DNA of 64,000 nucleotides from Nitrospira sp. (GTDB lineage: Bacteria > Nitrospirota > Nitrospiria > Nitrospirales > Nitrospiraceae): the NCBI GenBank assembly GCA_015709715.1, contig CP054184.1, positions 3,581,001-3,645,000 on the forward strand, given 5' to 3'. Each line of letters begins with the position of its first letter. The first letter of the stretch is position 1. Under the pieces are notes generated by a model that saw nothing but the letters and a program-made list of their open reading frames with translations, made no database searches and had not been told where the DNA came from. Position numbers and translations under genes: made by a program. Shown piece after piece: positions 46,104 to 57,465 of the stretch.

Positions 46104-46576
46104 CATCGTTACCGCTCCTCCGAGGTTTGCGTTTGCTTTGCGTGGTTGCCGCAGCCTGTTCCTCTGTCGGTTGTAAGGATTACCTCGTGGTCACCACCGC
46201 CACCAAATTCGGCCTGGAAATCTCTCAAGTGGCCAAAGAGCCCCCCAAAATCGCGCTTGGCTATAAGCGAGAAGAAACCACCATCATTCCGGCCGAGCAC
46301 AGGAATACTACGTCCGGCAATGCCTCTGAAGCGCAAACCGATACCTATTCGGTCCTCGCCGAATTCTGTGTCATGGCGAACCCCTCGCTGTGGGATTTTT
46401 TCGAAGGCCTCATGTCGACAGGTCGCGACGTGCCGGACGGCCTGCAGATCCGCTCGTTTTTTGCGACCGGGATGGCGGCGGCCAAAGCCGCCAATAGCGT
46501 CCAGACCCGCCACTACTTCAGGGACAATGTCCTGGAACGGACCAGCGACAAGCGCAAGGGGAAACGCTGCTTCTAG
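46100..46576 (+). CDS. Lipoprotein of unknown function, short paralogue
   Basis: 158 residues. Signal peptide with lipobox-like SSVGC (Cys 25). Two blocks are shared with the next gene: TTATKFGLE...PPKIALGYKREETTIIP (about 32-64) and DTYSVLAEF...IRSFFATGMAAAKA (about 82-132). I read these as one conserved ~110-residue exported domain of unknown function. No catalytic motif is visible. Confidence 0.6.
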   Translation: MTSLPLLRGLRLLCVVAAACSSVGCKDYLVVTTATKFGLEISQVAKEPPKIALGYKREETTIIPAEHRNTTSGNASEAQTDTYSVLAEFCVMANPSLWDFFEGLMSTGRDVPDGLQIRSFFATGMAAAKAANSVQTRHYFRDNVLERTSDKRKGKRCF

Positions 46577-46608
46577 CTGAAGCAGGACCATAGGAAGGGA
46601 AATAGCCC

Positions 46609-47676
46609 ATGATGGCCTCATGGTCCCGAATCCACCGATGGCTGATGGTTCCGATTCCGCTCTTCATGACCGCCTGTTGCCTGAAGAATCCTGCTGTCTA
46701 TTTTTCCACCGGCACCACCGTAGGCCTGGAGGCCACCCCGCCCGCCAATGAAACGCCTCCGAGCATTACGTTTGGCTATAAGAGGGCGGAGATCGCCATG
46801 GTTCCTGTGACGAAACTCGACGAGAAGCCGGCTGAGCCTGCTGGTGCAACGCGTGGCTCGCCTCCATCGCAACCAAATACTGAAAATCTTCCCGCGCCTA
46901 CAACCGACGTGAAGCCGTCTGGACCTATCCAGCAAAAATCCGGCTCGCCTCCCTTCGATCGTGGATGTAGCGAGTTGCCTCCGTCAGCCTACTCTGGTTC
47001 CAGCATCGCAAGGGACGCCTACTCAGTCTTAGCCGTCTTCCACTTGGCCGTGAACTGGTTCGGTCCGGCCAAGATTGAACAGCATTTTGCAACCGGCTGC
47101 GCGGCGACGCACCTCATCCGTGGATTGACGGAGGAGGAGGAAGACAAGAGAAAAGCCGAGGAGGCCGGAAACGAAGCCCAAGAAGCGAAACGTTTGCTTA
47201 AAATCACCAAGAGCGGAGCCGACAAGCTCCTTCAACAAGCCCAAGCGCTGGAAGAGACGATTCAAAAAACCAAGGAGGACGCTGAGAAGGCCTCAGCGAT
47301 CATTGACGACCAAACGTCTAACGATGAGACCAAGAAAGAGGCGAAAAAGAAGCTCCTACAAGCAGGGAAGGAAGCAACGGAACGACAAGCGACCGCGGTG
47401 CGTCTTCAATCGAACGCGGACAATATCAACCGCCTCGAAGAGGCGAAGGCAAAGGCGCAGAGTGCCATCGAAAAGGCCGACAAGGCGACAAGAACGGAGG
47501 AGGTGCGACCCAAGGCGCAGAAGACCAAGGACGATGCGACTCAGCTGGTTACGGATATCAAAGCCATGGAACAGCAGGTGTCGACCAACATGAACGACAC
47601 GTGCAGAGCGCTTGATAAGGTTCTTGAACTCGGCGACGAAATCAGGGCTAAGGTGCCAGACAAGGTGACGCCTTAG
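46609..47676 (+). CDS. Lipoprotein with long coiled-coil tail, long paralogue
   Basis: 355 residues. Clear lipobox LFMTAC (Cys 23). The N-terminal third repeats the domain of the preceding gene (TGTTVGLE...PPSITFGYKRAEIAMVPV, then DAYSVLAVF...IEQHFATGCAAT), split by a Pro/Ser-rich linker (about 75-120). Residues ~170-345 are a highly charged Lys/Glu/Ala coiled coil. GGAAGGGA precedes the start (Met 1 or Met 2). It may span or organise the envelope around the patatin encoded next. No known family. Confidence 0.6.
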   Translation: MMASWSRIHRWLMVPIPLFMTACCLKNPAVYFSTGTTVGLEATPPANETPPSITFGYKRAEIAMVPVTKLDEKPAEPAGATRGSPPSQPNTENLPAPTTDVKPSGPIQQKSGSPPFDRGCSELPPSAYSGSSIARDAYSVLAVFHLAVNWFGPAKIEQHFATGCAATHLIRGLTEEEEDKRKAEEAGNEAQEAKRLLKITKSGADKLLQQAQALEETIQKTKEDAEKASAIIDDQTSNDETKKEAKKKLLQAGKEATERQATAVRLQSNADNINRLEEAKAKAQSAIEKADKATRTEEVRPKAQKTKDDATQLVTDIKAMEQQVSTNMNDTCRALDKVLELGDEIRAKVPDKVTP

Positions 47677-47726
47677 GAGACCACAACATCCTGCGAACGA
47701 GACCAGGCTGCTGAGAGAGGATGCCC

Positions 47727-50700
47727 ATGTGGAAGAAGCGCACATCTGTTGGCTATTTCGTCGTCACATTCACGCTGCTCCTTCCTGTCACCGCCATGCC
47801 GAGTCATCCACACTCTGCATACGAGCCGGATGCGGTACCATGGATCGGGATCGCGCTCTCGGGCGGAGGGTTGCGTGCGGCGGCCTTTTCCCATGGGGTC
47901 ATGTTGGAGTTACGCAAGCTCTGTCTGCTGAAACGACAGGAGGATTCTACAGATTCGGACGATCACAACGGCCACACCACCCCCGCACGGTTCTCTCTGC
48001 ATTATCTCGAAGACCAAGAATACTCGGATGACGACCGTTCGAGTCCTTGTGGGCGCGGTGGAGGAGCTTCGTTCCTGGAGAACGCCCGCTTTCTGTCCGG
48101 CGTATCAGGCGGCGCCATCACTGCCGCCTATTACAAGACCCATCCCGACCGTCTGGTTGAGTTCGGACAAAGGCTCAAAGACGCTCAGTTAAAGTGGAAG
48201 CTATTCACGCTGGAAAAGAAGACTCCTATCTGGCGTCCACTGGCCATGTTGGTCGCTTCGGCACTTGACACAATTTTTCAGACATTCAAGCTCCCAGTGC
48301 TTCCAATCCCGGAGGTCGAGGTGGCCCCCTTTGCGACGATGTGGCTCTATGACGGTCTATTCGAGAGCGAACAATTGGGGGCGATCTATAACAAGCTCTT
48401 CCTGGATGGGCAGAGGTTCGGTGAATTGGAAGCGCAGGCTAAGCCTGCTGAAACCCTGACGGGAGCCCTGTTCGGAGGAAAGCCGGTCAAAGCGAACGGT
48501 ATAGGGCGAGCTAACCTGCTAATTAACGCAACCGACATCGCCAACGGCCGGGTCTTCACCTTCGACAAGGAGACATTCGCCTGCTTGGGTGATGTCGAGT
48601 TGTTCCGAACGCTCGACCTAGCAACCGCGGTGGCGGCATCGAGCAGCCTTCCCGGTGTCTTCTCGCCGATGCGGTTGAAATCGCACCTGCAGGCTACCGA
48701 TACCGCACACATCCCCACAAACTGCCCATTGATCCTGGGGGACCAAATCAGGTCACCGATCCTGGTGGACGGGGGTGTCAGCGACAATCTTGGAGTGACC
48801 GGTCTGCTCAGGGCCATCTTTGAACGGAAAAACAGGGATCGGTTCCAAGAGGATGATTGGACCTTGGCGAACGGCCATGGCCTGACCGTTTCCTCCGGCG
48901 AGCCCACCAGAACTTCCCTCGCCACTGCAGAGGTCACGGATCTCCCCACGGCCCAAAAAGAAAACCCGAAGTCCCAAAAGGCATTCCTGCTCATCGTCAA
49001 TGCCGGCGTGAGCGCCACCTCCTCACTGCCCGCCTTGGCGGGCCACATTGACGATAGTTTCGACGTCTTGATCAGGGATCGCACGGATCTGTCGCGCCTT
49101 GTCGCCCAACGATTGCTGAATAACTTCGGTTTCGGAGTGGTCGAGTTGAATATGCGCGACCTCGTCAAGAACAGCCGAGTGGTGACGAGGATCGTCGAGC
49201 AGAGCCTGGCGATTCAGAGCAAGACGAATTCCATGACCGACTCCATCAGCGAGGTCGCGCGAGCGTTCGATTTCACAGAGATGGAACGGAAGGTCCTCAG
49301 CGACCTCAACAATGTGAGCTTGCTTCCGAGCAAAGCCGAAATCGAGACCCTCGTCCTGGCGGGACGGGCGGTGGTTGCCGAACGGTCGAGCACGATCAAG
49401 CGGGAGTATGAAGAATTGGCGGACAAACAATATGCAGCGAGTTGCGACAGCATTGTCAATCCGGACCGTCATTATTGCTGGCCTATGGAGTTCGAAACTC
49501 CTCATGTGGTCGCGAACAAGGTCGGGGTGTTGCTCGATGTCCTCACAAAAACGAGCGAACACTTTTCGAAAAAGACCACTGAAAATCGATCCCTTCAATT
49601 AACGCAGATCAGAAGCCAACTCTGGGATCTGTATGCGAATGAAACTCGAGCCTTGGATCTTCTGGGGATTCAAAAAGCCTCTGCCGATCCAAACCCCTTT
49701 ACCTTCATGAAATGTCGAATCAAGCAAGATATGATCATTGCTTCGGCTTTGCGCACAGGAACACCCATCGACTCAGTTCCGGCATGCGATCCCAGTGAAG
49801 GAGAGCCGGAGAAGCCATCATCCAATCCCCCTGCAACCAAACTTGCTGGCTTGCTGGATGACCTTCCGGAGAATCCAGAACTGACGGGATATGTGTTCGC
49901 ATTACTAAATCCGAAATCCTCACCTGCTACGATCATGCGCGAAAAAACGGCCATTGATTCGTGGGCAGAGCGATTCATCCGACATCTGCTGACGAAGCCA
50001 GAAGCCCAAGCCGAGTCCCCATGGTATGACTATCTGCTGGCCAGATTCTCGATGCTCCTCGGGAAAACGAGCGAAGGCTTCCATTACCTCTACCGAGGGG
50101 CCACGACCTTTCCGGATGACTTCAATTTCTCCTTTCTTTTGGGCTATTACTCCATTCACCTCAACCGCGACTTTCATGGCGGGCTCGGGCACTTATTCCA
50201 GGCCCGCGAAAAGGCTGAAGCGAAGAAAAAACAAATCGATTGGCTACCTGATGCGGTTCTTAAGGATAAGCAGGTCGCCCAAAAGCGGTTCTCCCTGGCA
50301 GAGGAGTACTTTGTGCTGCAATATGCGAAATACGTCGCCCTGTCCCCTTCTCCGGTCGAAGGTCGCAGCGAGTTTATCCTAGGTGAGGACGTCGACGCAT
50401 GGTTGAACCAGAACTTTCCTGATGGTCATGGCAGCAACGAGCTTTCGACATTGGCCACGTTCGCAGAGAAGTCGAAAGAAGCCACGGTGGAGGCGGTCAA
50501 AATTTCATGTCGCAGCATACAGAAAAGATTGGACGGCCTGTCCTTCCCCATAGAGATCAAAAAGGCAATAGCGGCCTTTCTCGGTCACTTCGCGCTAATT
50601 ATCCCCGAGTGCCCGCCGGCCGGTAACGGCCAGCCTGACGGTTATGCATTGATCGCAATAGATGACTTGTTACGGGGCTCACCTTGCGGCGACATTCAGA

Positions 50701-51134
50701 CCGACAACCTTCCACCCATGAGCAATGGGTTCAGAGCACGCCTCCAGGTCTGTCAAGACTTTGCCAAAGTCCGGCACCAAATCAGAGAGCTTCTGGCTCA
50801 TAAAACCGCTTTACGTTACGCGCGCGCACAGGCGCGAAAACTTTATGAGTCTGGATCTGTGTCGGCACAAAAGGCGAAACCCTTCCCATATCTCTGGGAG
50901 AAGGCCGACGTCTATGGATTGATCGCTCTGGTCGATGCCATTCAGAAGGAATGCCCGCAACGCACTCCAGACATTCGAACTGCCCTGCGACTGTTCCATG
51001 TGGCTCGCGCCTCCATCGATCAAGACGACAGGCTGAACCAAGATGATGGGAATTTCGTTACGGGTGTGAAGAAACGGATCAGCCGCCTTGTGGAGGTGAC
51101 AGAAGAATTCTCATGCGGCAGAGATCTCGATTAG
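47727..51134 (+). CDS. Large exported patatin-like phospholipase
   Basis: 1135 residues from ATG 47727 (GAGAGAGG six bases upstream; ATG 47721 touches the Shine-Dalgarno). Signal peptide 1-24 (VGYFVVTFTLLLPVTAMP). Patatin core ~38-430: oxyanion loop SGGGLRAAAFSHG at 45-57, nucleophile Ser 127 in SGVSGGAIT, and catalytic Asp 348 in VDGGVSDNLG, so the Ser-Asp dyad is intact. The remaining ~650 residues are mostly helical without known domains (TPR-like spacing around LLARFSMLLGKTSEGFHYLYRGATTFPDDF in part). It probably hydrolyses acyl lipids in the periplasm or outside the cell. It is the main gene of the accessory operon. Confidence 0.85.
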   Translation: MWKKRTSVGYFVVTFTLLLPVTAMPSHPHSAYEPDAVPWIGIALSGGGLRAAAFSHGVMLELRKLCLLKRQEDSTDSDDHNGHTTPARFSLHYLEDQEYSDDDRSSPCGRGGGASFLENARFLSGVSGGAITAAYYKTHPDRLVEFGQRLKDAQLKWKLFTLEKKTPIWRPLAMLVASALDTIFQTFKLPVLPIPEVEVAPFATMWLYDGLFESEQLGAIYNKLFLDGQRFGELEAQAKPAETLTGALFGGKPVKANGIGRANLLINATDIANGRVFTFDKETFACLGDVELFRTLDLATAVAASSSLPGVFSPMRLKSHLQATDTAHIPTNCPLILGDQIRSPILVDGGVSDNLGVTGLLRAIFERKNRDRFQEDDWTLANGHGLTVSSGEPTRTSLATAEVTDLPTAQKENPKSQKAFLLIVNAGVSATSSLPALAGHIDDSFDVLIRDRTDLSRLVAQRLLNNFGFGVVELNMRDLVKNSRVVTRIVEQSLAIQSKTNSMTDSISEVARAFDFTEMERKVLSDLNNVSLLPSKAEIETLVLAGRAVVAERSSTIKREYEELADKQYAASCDSIVNPDRHYCWPMEFETPHVVANKVGVLLDVLTKTSEHFSKKTTENRSLQLTQIRSQLWDLYANETRALDLLGIQKASADPNPFTFMKCRIKQDMIIASALRTGTPIDSVPACDPSEGEPEKPSSNPPATKLAGLLDDLPENPELTGYVFALLNPKSSPATIMREKTAIDSWAERFIRHLLTKPEAQAESPWYDYLLARFSMLLGKTSEGFHYLYRGATTFPDDFNFSFLLGYYSIHLNRDFHGGLGHLFQAREKAEAKKKQIDWLPDAVLKDKQVAQKRFSLAEEYFVLQYAKYVALSPSPVEGRSEFILGEDVDAWLNQNFPDGHGSNELSTLATFAEKSKEATVEAVKISCRSIQKRLDGLSFPIEIKKAIAAFLGHFALIIPECPPAGNGQPDGYALIAIDDLLRGSPCGDIQTDNLPPMSNGFRARLQVCQDFAKVRHQIRELLAHKTALRYARAQARKLYESGSVSAQKAKPFPYLWEKADVYGLIALVDAIQKECPQRTPDIRTALRLFHVARASIDQDDRLNQDDGNFVTGVKKRISRLVEVTEEFSCGRDLD

Positions 51135-51248
51135 TCAGAGAAAACACCATCACCTTCACTCGCGAGGGCGACGACTCTACCTGGTTACCAGATGGGGTTC
51201 TAGCAGTGGAGAACGCATGGCCTCGTCACAATCAAATGGAGGTGCCTC

Positions 51249-51767
51249 ATGCCCGCGGATGCGACTGCATTACTCGACGAAATCAGGAAGCTGGCTCCCG
51301 AAGAGAAGAAAGGGCTTTGCAAGAACGTGTTGGGGGAATTCAAGGGGAAAGAAATCTACGACTTTGCCGGTCAGTTCTTCAAGGGGTTACAGCCGGACGC
51401 CTTGAAGGACGCATTGGTCGGTGCCGCCTCGAATCTTCCCGAGAAAGAAAAGAAGGAAGCCGTCAAGGAAACGGCGCGCCAGCTTTCTCGTGCGCAGCAG
51501 GTGTCAATCGGTGGTGAAATTCAACAGGGCGGAGTTTTGGCAGGACCGGGAGAGAAGACCCGCGACAGCCTCTGGCTGGTCGTCGTGTCGGCCTTTGCGT
51601 TCGTCCTGGTCGGGTCATTTATTTCCATCGCCACGGCGATGTTTGTTGCGGTACCTCAGGGAGCGGTCAAACCCGAGCTTGTGCTGACTATGTTCACGAG
51701 CGTCGTGGGTTTTCTCGCGGGCCTATTCGTTCCGAGCCCCGCAGGAAATAAGCAAGGGCAAGCCTAG
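51249..51767 (+). CDS. Small membrane protein with helical cytoplasmic domain
   Basis: 172 residues. GGAGGTG lies six bases before ATG 51249. Residues 1-90 are charged and helical (LLDEIRKLAPEEKKGLCKNVLGEFKGKEIYDFAGQFFKGL in part), then two transmembrane helices (SLWLVVVSAFAFVLVGSFISIATAMFVAV and LVLTMFTSVVGFLAGLFVPSP) with a short loop. No family recognised. 114 bases after the patatin gene, same strand, so probably the last operon gene. Confidence 0.65.
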   Translation: MPADATALLDEIRKLAPEEKKGLCKNVLGEFKGKEIYDFAGQFFKGLQPDALKDALVGAASNLPEKEKKEAVKETARQLSRAQQVSIGGEIQQGGVLAGPGEKTRDSLWLVVVSAFAFVLVGSFISIATAMFVAVPQGAVKPELVLTMFTSVVGFLAGLFVPSPAGNKQGQA

Positions 51768-51791
51768 CCTAGCAAGCACTTTCAGGTACGT

Positions 51792-51808
51792 TGAACCTCC
51801 GAGGTTCA
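51792..51808 (+). other. Palindrome after the accessory operon
   Basis: TGAACCT, three bases, AGGTTCA: a perfect 7-bp dyad 24 bases after the last operon stop. No T-run follows, so a factor-independent terminator is unlikely; could mark a transcription end or a repeat element. Confidence 0.4.
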
Positions 51809-51895
51809 CGACGGGGTGAAGAACACACGTCACGTTTGTGAACGCCGCGGAGATGTGAACCGGCAGTGCCTCCATGAGTGCGAAGCCGGGATCCA

Positions 51896-51914
51896 TGTTC
51901 AGCAGCCTGCCTAG
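51896..51914 (-). repeat. Right copy of short repeat, inverted
   Basis: Reverse complement CTAGGCAGGCTGCTGAACA, matching the copy at 44888-44904. It overlaps the stop codon of the HD phosphohydrolase gene. Confidence 0.5.
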
Positions 51915-53332
51915 AAATTCGATTCGAGACTGAACGGTGTTTTGTTCAACACCGTGGCCGCGGCGCTGGACAGGGCCGCATCCTCTGCATGGTCGAGGGC
52001 ATAGATCCGAAACTGCACCAGGCGGGTGGGGAGCAGGTCCAAGAATTCTTCCAACGGTTCAGTCGAGAGTCCCTTGGTTCCGGGATCGTACACGAGGAGT
52101 GGGGTGCTGCGGGTGTCCTTGGGGTCAGGGCGCGGATCGAGAGGGGCCATGTCCACACGGAAGGGGAAGTGTTTGAGGCGGGAGGGCAGGGCCTTCTGAA
52201 TCTGTTGCCGAAAGTGCTCATGGCTGGGAAAGTCCATGCCCCGCTCGACACCCTTTTCTTTCAAGACCGTGCTGTAAGCCATTTTCCATTTGACGTCTCG
52301 GCCGAGGATGTGGGCCCATTCGCGATGGAGGCGGCGCAGGGTGCTTCGTCCGGACCGCTTCCACCGGCGGACTTCCTCCAGCAGCGACCAGTCGGTCAGG
52401 GTCAGGTAATCCTCCATATGTTTGGCCGGGTTTTCGGGAAACATCCGCTTCATCGTGTCCCCGAAGATGTCGCGGAGATGAATGTCGATCGCTCGGGTCG
52501 TGCGGTGAAAGTACACGTTGGAGTAGAGGTACATCCTCGTGTTGAGAAACATCTGCAGCGCGGGCAGTCCGGTCTTGTGGATCGTGAATCCGCGGTCCGT
52601 GATGATGGTGTAATGAATCAAGCGGGTCAGATCGACGGGGCCGACCGCGACGCCGCACATGTAGGCATCGCGGAGGACATAATCCAAGTTGTCGGCGGTG
52701 TAACTCCCCGAGATGACCGGCTGCAGCAGGTTGAGCCAGCGTGGGATCCGGGAGTTATCCTTGCCCTTTTCTTTCAAGATGACGTGGGCGATCAGATCGG
52801 GGTTGAGTTCTTCGCCGCGTTCGAACGGACCGGACGGGCTTCGGCGGATTTTCTTGATGAGCGGGCCCACATGCTCGCGCACGATGATTTGACCGAGTCG
52901 CTCGTGGGACAGCCCGAAGTCGTGTAAGTAGTTGTCATCGAAGAAATGGCAAAAGGGGCCATGGCCGATGTCGTGGAGCAGTGCGGTGATCCGCAAAAAT
53001 TCCTCGACGAACGGTGCCGACGGCAGGTCGGGCGCTACCTTTTTCAGAAACGGATAGAGGTGGCGGGCGAACCGGCCGGCCACGTGCATGGTGCCGAGCG
53101 AATGGACGAATCGTGTATGTTCCGCCGACGGATAGACCCAGCGGGCGCTCTGCAATTGATAAATGTAGCGGAGGCGCTGGACCCAAGGGGAATCGATCAG
53201 GTCTTTCTCCGTTCGCTCGGAGGAGTTGGGCGTCGCATAGGGAACGGTGAAAGTCACGTATTCATGGATGGGATCGGCGATCAGCGCCGATCCGTCATAG
53301 GGCGCGGGTGAATGTGCGGGAGGAAGTTTCAT
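51911..53332 (-). CDS. HD-domain phosphohydrolase (SAMHD1/dGTPase-like)
   Basis: 473 residues. The N-terminal HD core has VYPSAEHTRFVHSLGTMHVAGRF, LHDIGHGPFCHFFDDNY and later YTADNLDYVLRDAYMCGV, the motif set of the YdhJ/SAMHD1-like dNTP triphosphohydrolases. A C-terminal ~170-residue extension is present. Likely hydrolyses nucleoside triphosphates; substrate not shown. Lies 20 bases upstream-of-end from the DUF2062 gene on the same strand. Confidence 0.85.
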   Translation of the reverse strand: MKLPPAHSPAPYDGSALIADPIHEYVTFTVPYATPNSSERTEKDLIDSPWVQRLRYIYQLQSARWVYPSAEHTRFVHSLGTMHVAGRFARHLYPFLKKVAPDLPSAPFVEEFLRITALLHDIGHGPFCHFFDDNYLHDFGLSHERLGQIIVREHVGPLIKKIRRSPSGPFERGEELNPDLIAHVILKEKGKDNSRIPRWLNLLQPVISGSYTADNLDYVLRDAYMCGVAVGPVDLTRLIHYTIITDRGFTIHKTGLPALQMFLNTRMYLYSNVYFHRTTRAIDIHLRDIFGDTMKRMFPENPAKHMEDYLTLTDWSLLEEVRRWKRSGRSTLRRLHREWAHILGRDVKWKMAYSTVLKEKGVERGMDFPSHEHFRQQIQKALPSRLKHFPFRVDMAPLDPRPDPKDTRSTPLLVYDPGTKGLSTEPLEEFLDLLPTRLVQFRIYALDHAEDAALSSAAATVLNKTPFSLESNF

Positions 53333-53352
53333 AGCCGGATCGTCGAGTCATC

Positions 53353-53832
53353 TTAACGTAGCCCGGGCGAAGGGGGCAACGCGTTGCGCTCGGCCGATGC
53401 GGTCCTCTGCCGGTAGGCGCGGATCAGGAAGAAGGCGATCGGATAGGCAAGCAAGCCACCCGCGAGGCTCAGGACGAAGCCGCCGAGGAAGAAGGGCCAG
53501 GCATAGGGCATGACCTGGTGGTAGATCCCCATAAAACTGAGGTTGCTCCAATCGAACGACGGCATCTCGCGGACGCCCAGGAGAACCGCGCCCGTCCAGT
53601 AGGTCGCGCCGAGGATCGGAATCAAGGTCCAGGGGTTATTCACGAAGGCTCCCGCAAGGAGCGCGACCGCGTTCAATCCGAAGGCCCACGCGCAGAACCC
53701 CACCATCACCATATGGAGCCCGTAAGTCGGGGAGAAGGCGATGAACACCCCGATGGCGAATGCCAGCGCCGTGCGGCGCGGGGTCTCCTCGAGCTGGAGA
53801 ATCCGGCGAAAAAGGGAACGGACGTCCGTCAT
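53353..53832 (-). CDS. DUF2062 membrane protein
   Basis: 159 residues with the DUF2062 pattern: TPRRTALAFAIGVFIAFSPTYGLHM, VNNPWTLIPILGATYWTGAVLLG and a C-terminal helix (FFLGGFVLSLAGGLLAYPIAFFLI). Three to four transmembrane helices. Function of the family is not defined. It follows thiL by 18 bases. Confidence 0.88.
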   Translation of the reverse strand: MTDVRSLFRRILQLEETPRRTALAFAIGVFIAFSPTYGLHMVMVGFCAWAFGLNAVALLAGAFVNNPWTLIPILGATYWTGAVLLGVREMPSFDWSNLSFMGIYHQVMPYAWPFFLGGFVLSLAGGLLAYPIAFFLIRAYRQRTASAERNALPPSPGLR

Positions 53833-53850
53833 AGTCGTGCCGACCTGGGG

Positions 53851-54900
53851 TTAGCAGGGCCTGAGAAAATGTTCGTAACTGGTCACCACCAAGGGCTGGG
53901 TCGTTCCTTGCTCGGTCCGCAGCCGCAGCCCCGATCGTCGAGAGGTGATGCGTCCGATGCAGGTGAAACGAAAATCCGTACAGGCCGCCAAGCGTTCGAA
54001 CCGCCCCTGTTGAGCGGCGGGCACCGTGAACAACAGTTCGTAATCCTCACCCCCTTGGAGAGCGATGTCGACGGCATCGAGTCCGCGACTGGTGGCGTAA
54101 GCGCGGCACGCCGGCGAGAGGGGGAGCGCGGCGGGAAAGAGTTCCGCGCCGACCCGGCTTTCTTCGCACAGGTGGGTGAGGTCGCCCGTCAAGCCGTCGG
54201 AGAGGTCGATCGCTGCACCGGACAACCCGTGACGAATCAACCATTGGCCCTCCGCAATGCGAGCCGAGGGGCGGTGGTGTCTCCTGAGAAGAAACCGTGC
54301 GTGCGTGGGGCGGAGAGTGTTGCTGCCCCTGCCGGCCGGCGTTCTCAAGAGGCCGAGCCCGGCATGGGAGTCCCCGAGCGTGCCCGTCACGTACAGATGG
54401 TCTCCGACTTGGGCGCCGCTGCGCAAGAGGACTCGGTGCGGTTTGACCGTCCCGGTCAAGGTAATGCTCACGAAGAGCCCTTGCGTGGAGGCGGATGTGT
54501 CGCCGCCGATCAGGCTGACCCGGTAGGGGCGGACCGCCTGCATCATGCCGCGGTAGAGGCGTTGAATCTGGTTGGTCGAGCCGGTCGGTGGGATGGCGAT
54601 GGCTACCAGCATGAATCGCGGCGTGCCGCCCATTGCCGCGATGTCGCTCAGGTTGGCGATCGCGGCGCGGTAGCCGATGTCCTCGAAGGAGGACGTGGCA
54701 GGATCGAAATGTACCCCGTCGGCCAGCAGGTCCGTGGTCATCAGGGTCCACTCGGAGGCCGAGGTCCGGATGACGGCGGTGTCGTCGCCGATGCCGCGAA
54801 TGACCTGCGGGTCCGATCGCCTGACCTGCGCCTGCAGTAGTTTGATCAGCGCGAACTCAGCGCGGACAGGGCCGGAGCGACGAGGTCGGCTGGGCGGCAT
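53851..54900 (-). CDS. thiL: Thiamine-monophosphate kinase ThiL
   Basis: 349 residues. Phosphorylates thiamine monophosphate to the active cofactor. PurM-like fold: IRGIGDDTAVI (Mg/ATP), MTTDLLADGVHFD, IGYRAAIANLSDIAAMGG, LIGGDTSAS, VTGTLGDSHAGL, AIDLSDGLTGDL, and GGEDYELLFTVP. It completes the pathway begun by thiS-thiG-thiE 23 kb away. The start is one base after the lon stop (translational coupling). Confidence 0.95.
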   Translation of the reverse strand: MPPSRPRRSGPVRAEFALIKLLQAQVRRSDPQVIRGIGDDTAVIRTSASEWTLMTTDLLADGVHFDPATSSFEDIGYRAAIANLSDIAAMGGTPRFMLVAIAIPPTGSTNQIQRLYRGMMQAVRPYRVSLIGGDTSASTQGLFVSITLTGTVKPHRVLLRSGAQVGDHLYVTGTLGDSHAGLGLLRTPAGRGSNTLRPTHARFLLRRHHRPSARIAEGQWLIRHGLSGAAIDLSDGLTGDLTHLCEESRVGAELFPAALPLSPACRAYATSRGLDAVDIALQGGEDYELLFTVPAAQQGRFERLAACTDFRFTCIGRITSRRSGLRLRTEQGTTQPLVVTSYEHFLRPC

Positions 54901-54901
54901 A

Positions 54902-57391
<2,490 letters not shown>

Positions 57392-57465
57392 GAGGCTCCC
57401 ATGTATCGGATGTGTGGTTTCGGTATGGTCGTTCGATGCGGGTGACGGCGCCCGTCATGCCCGGG

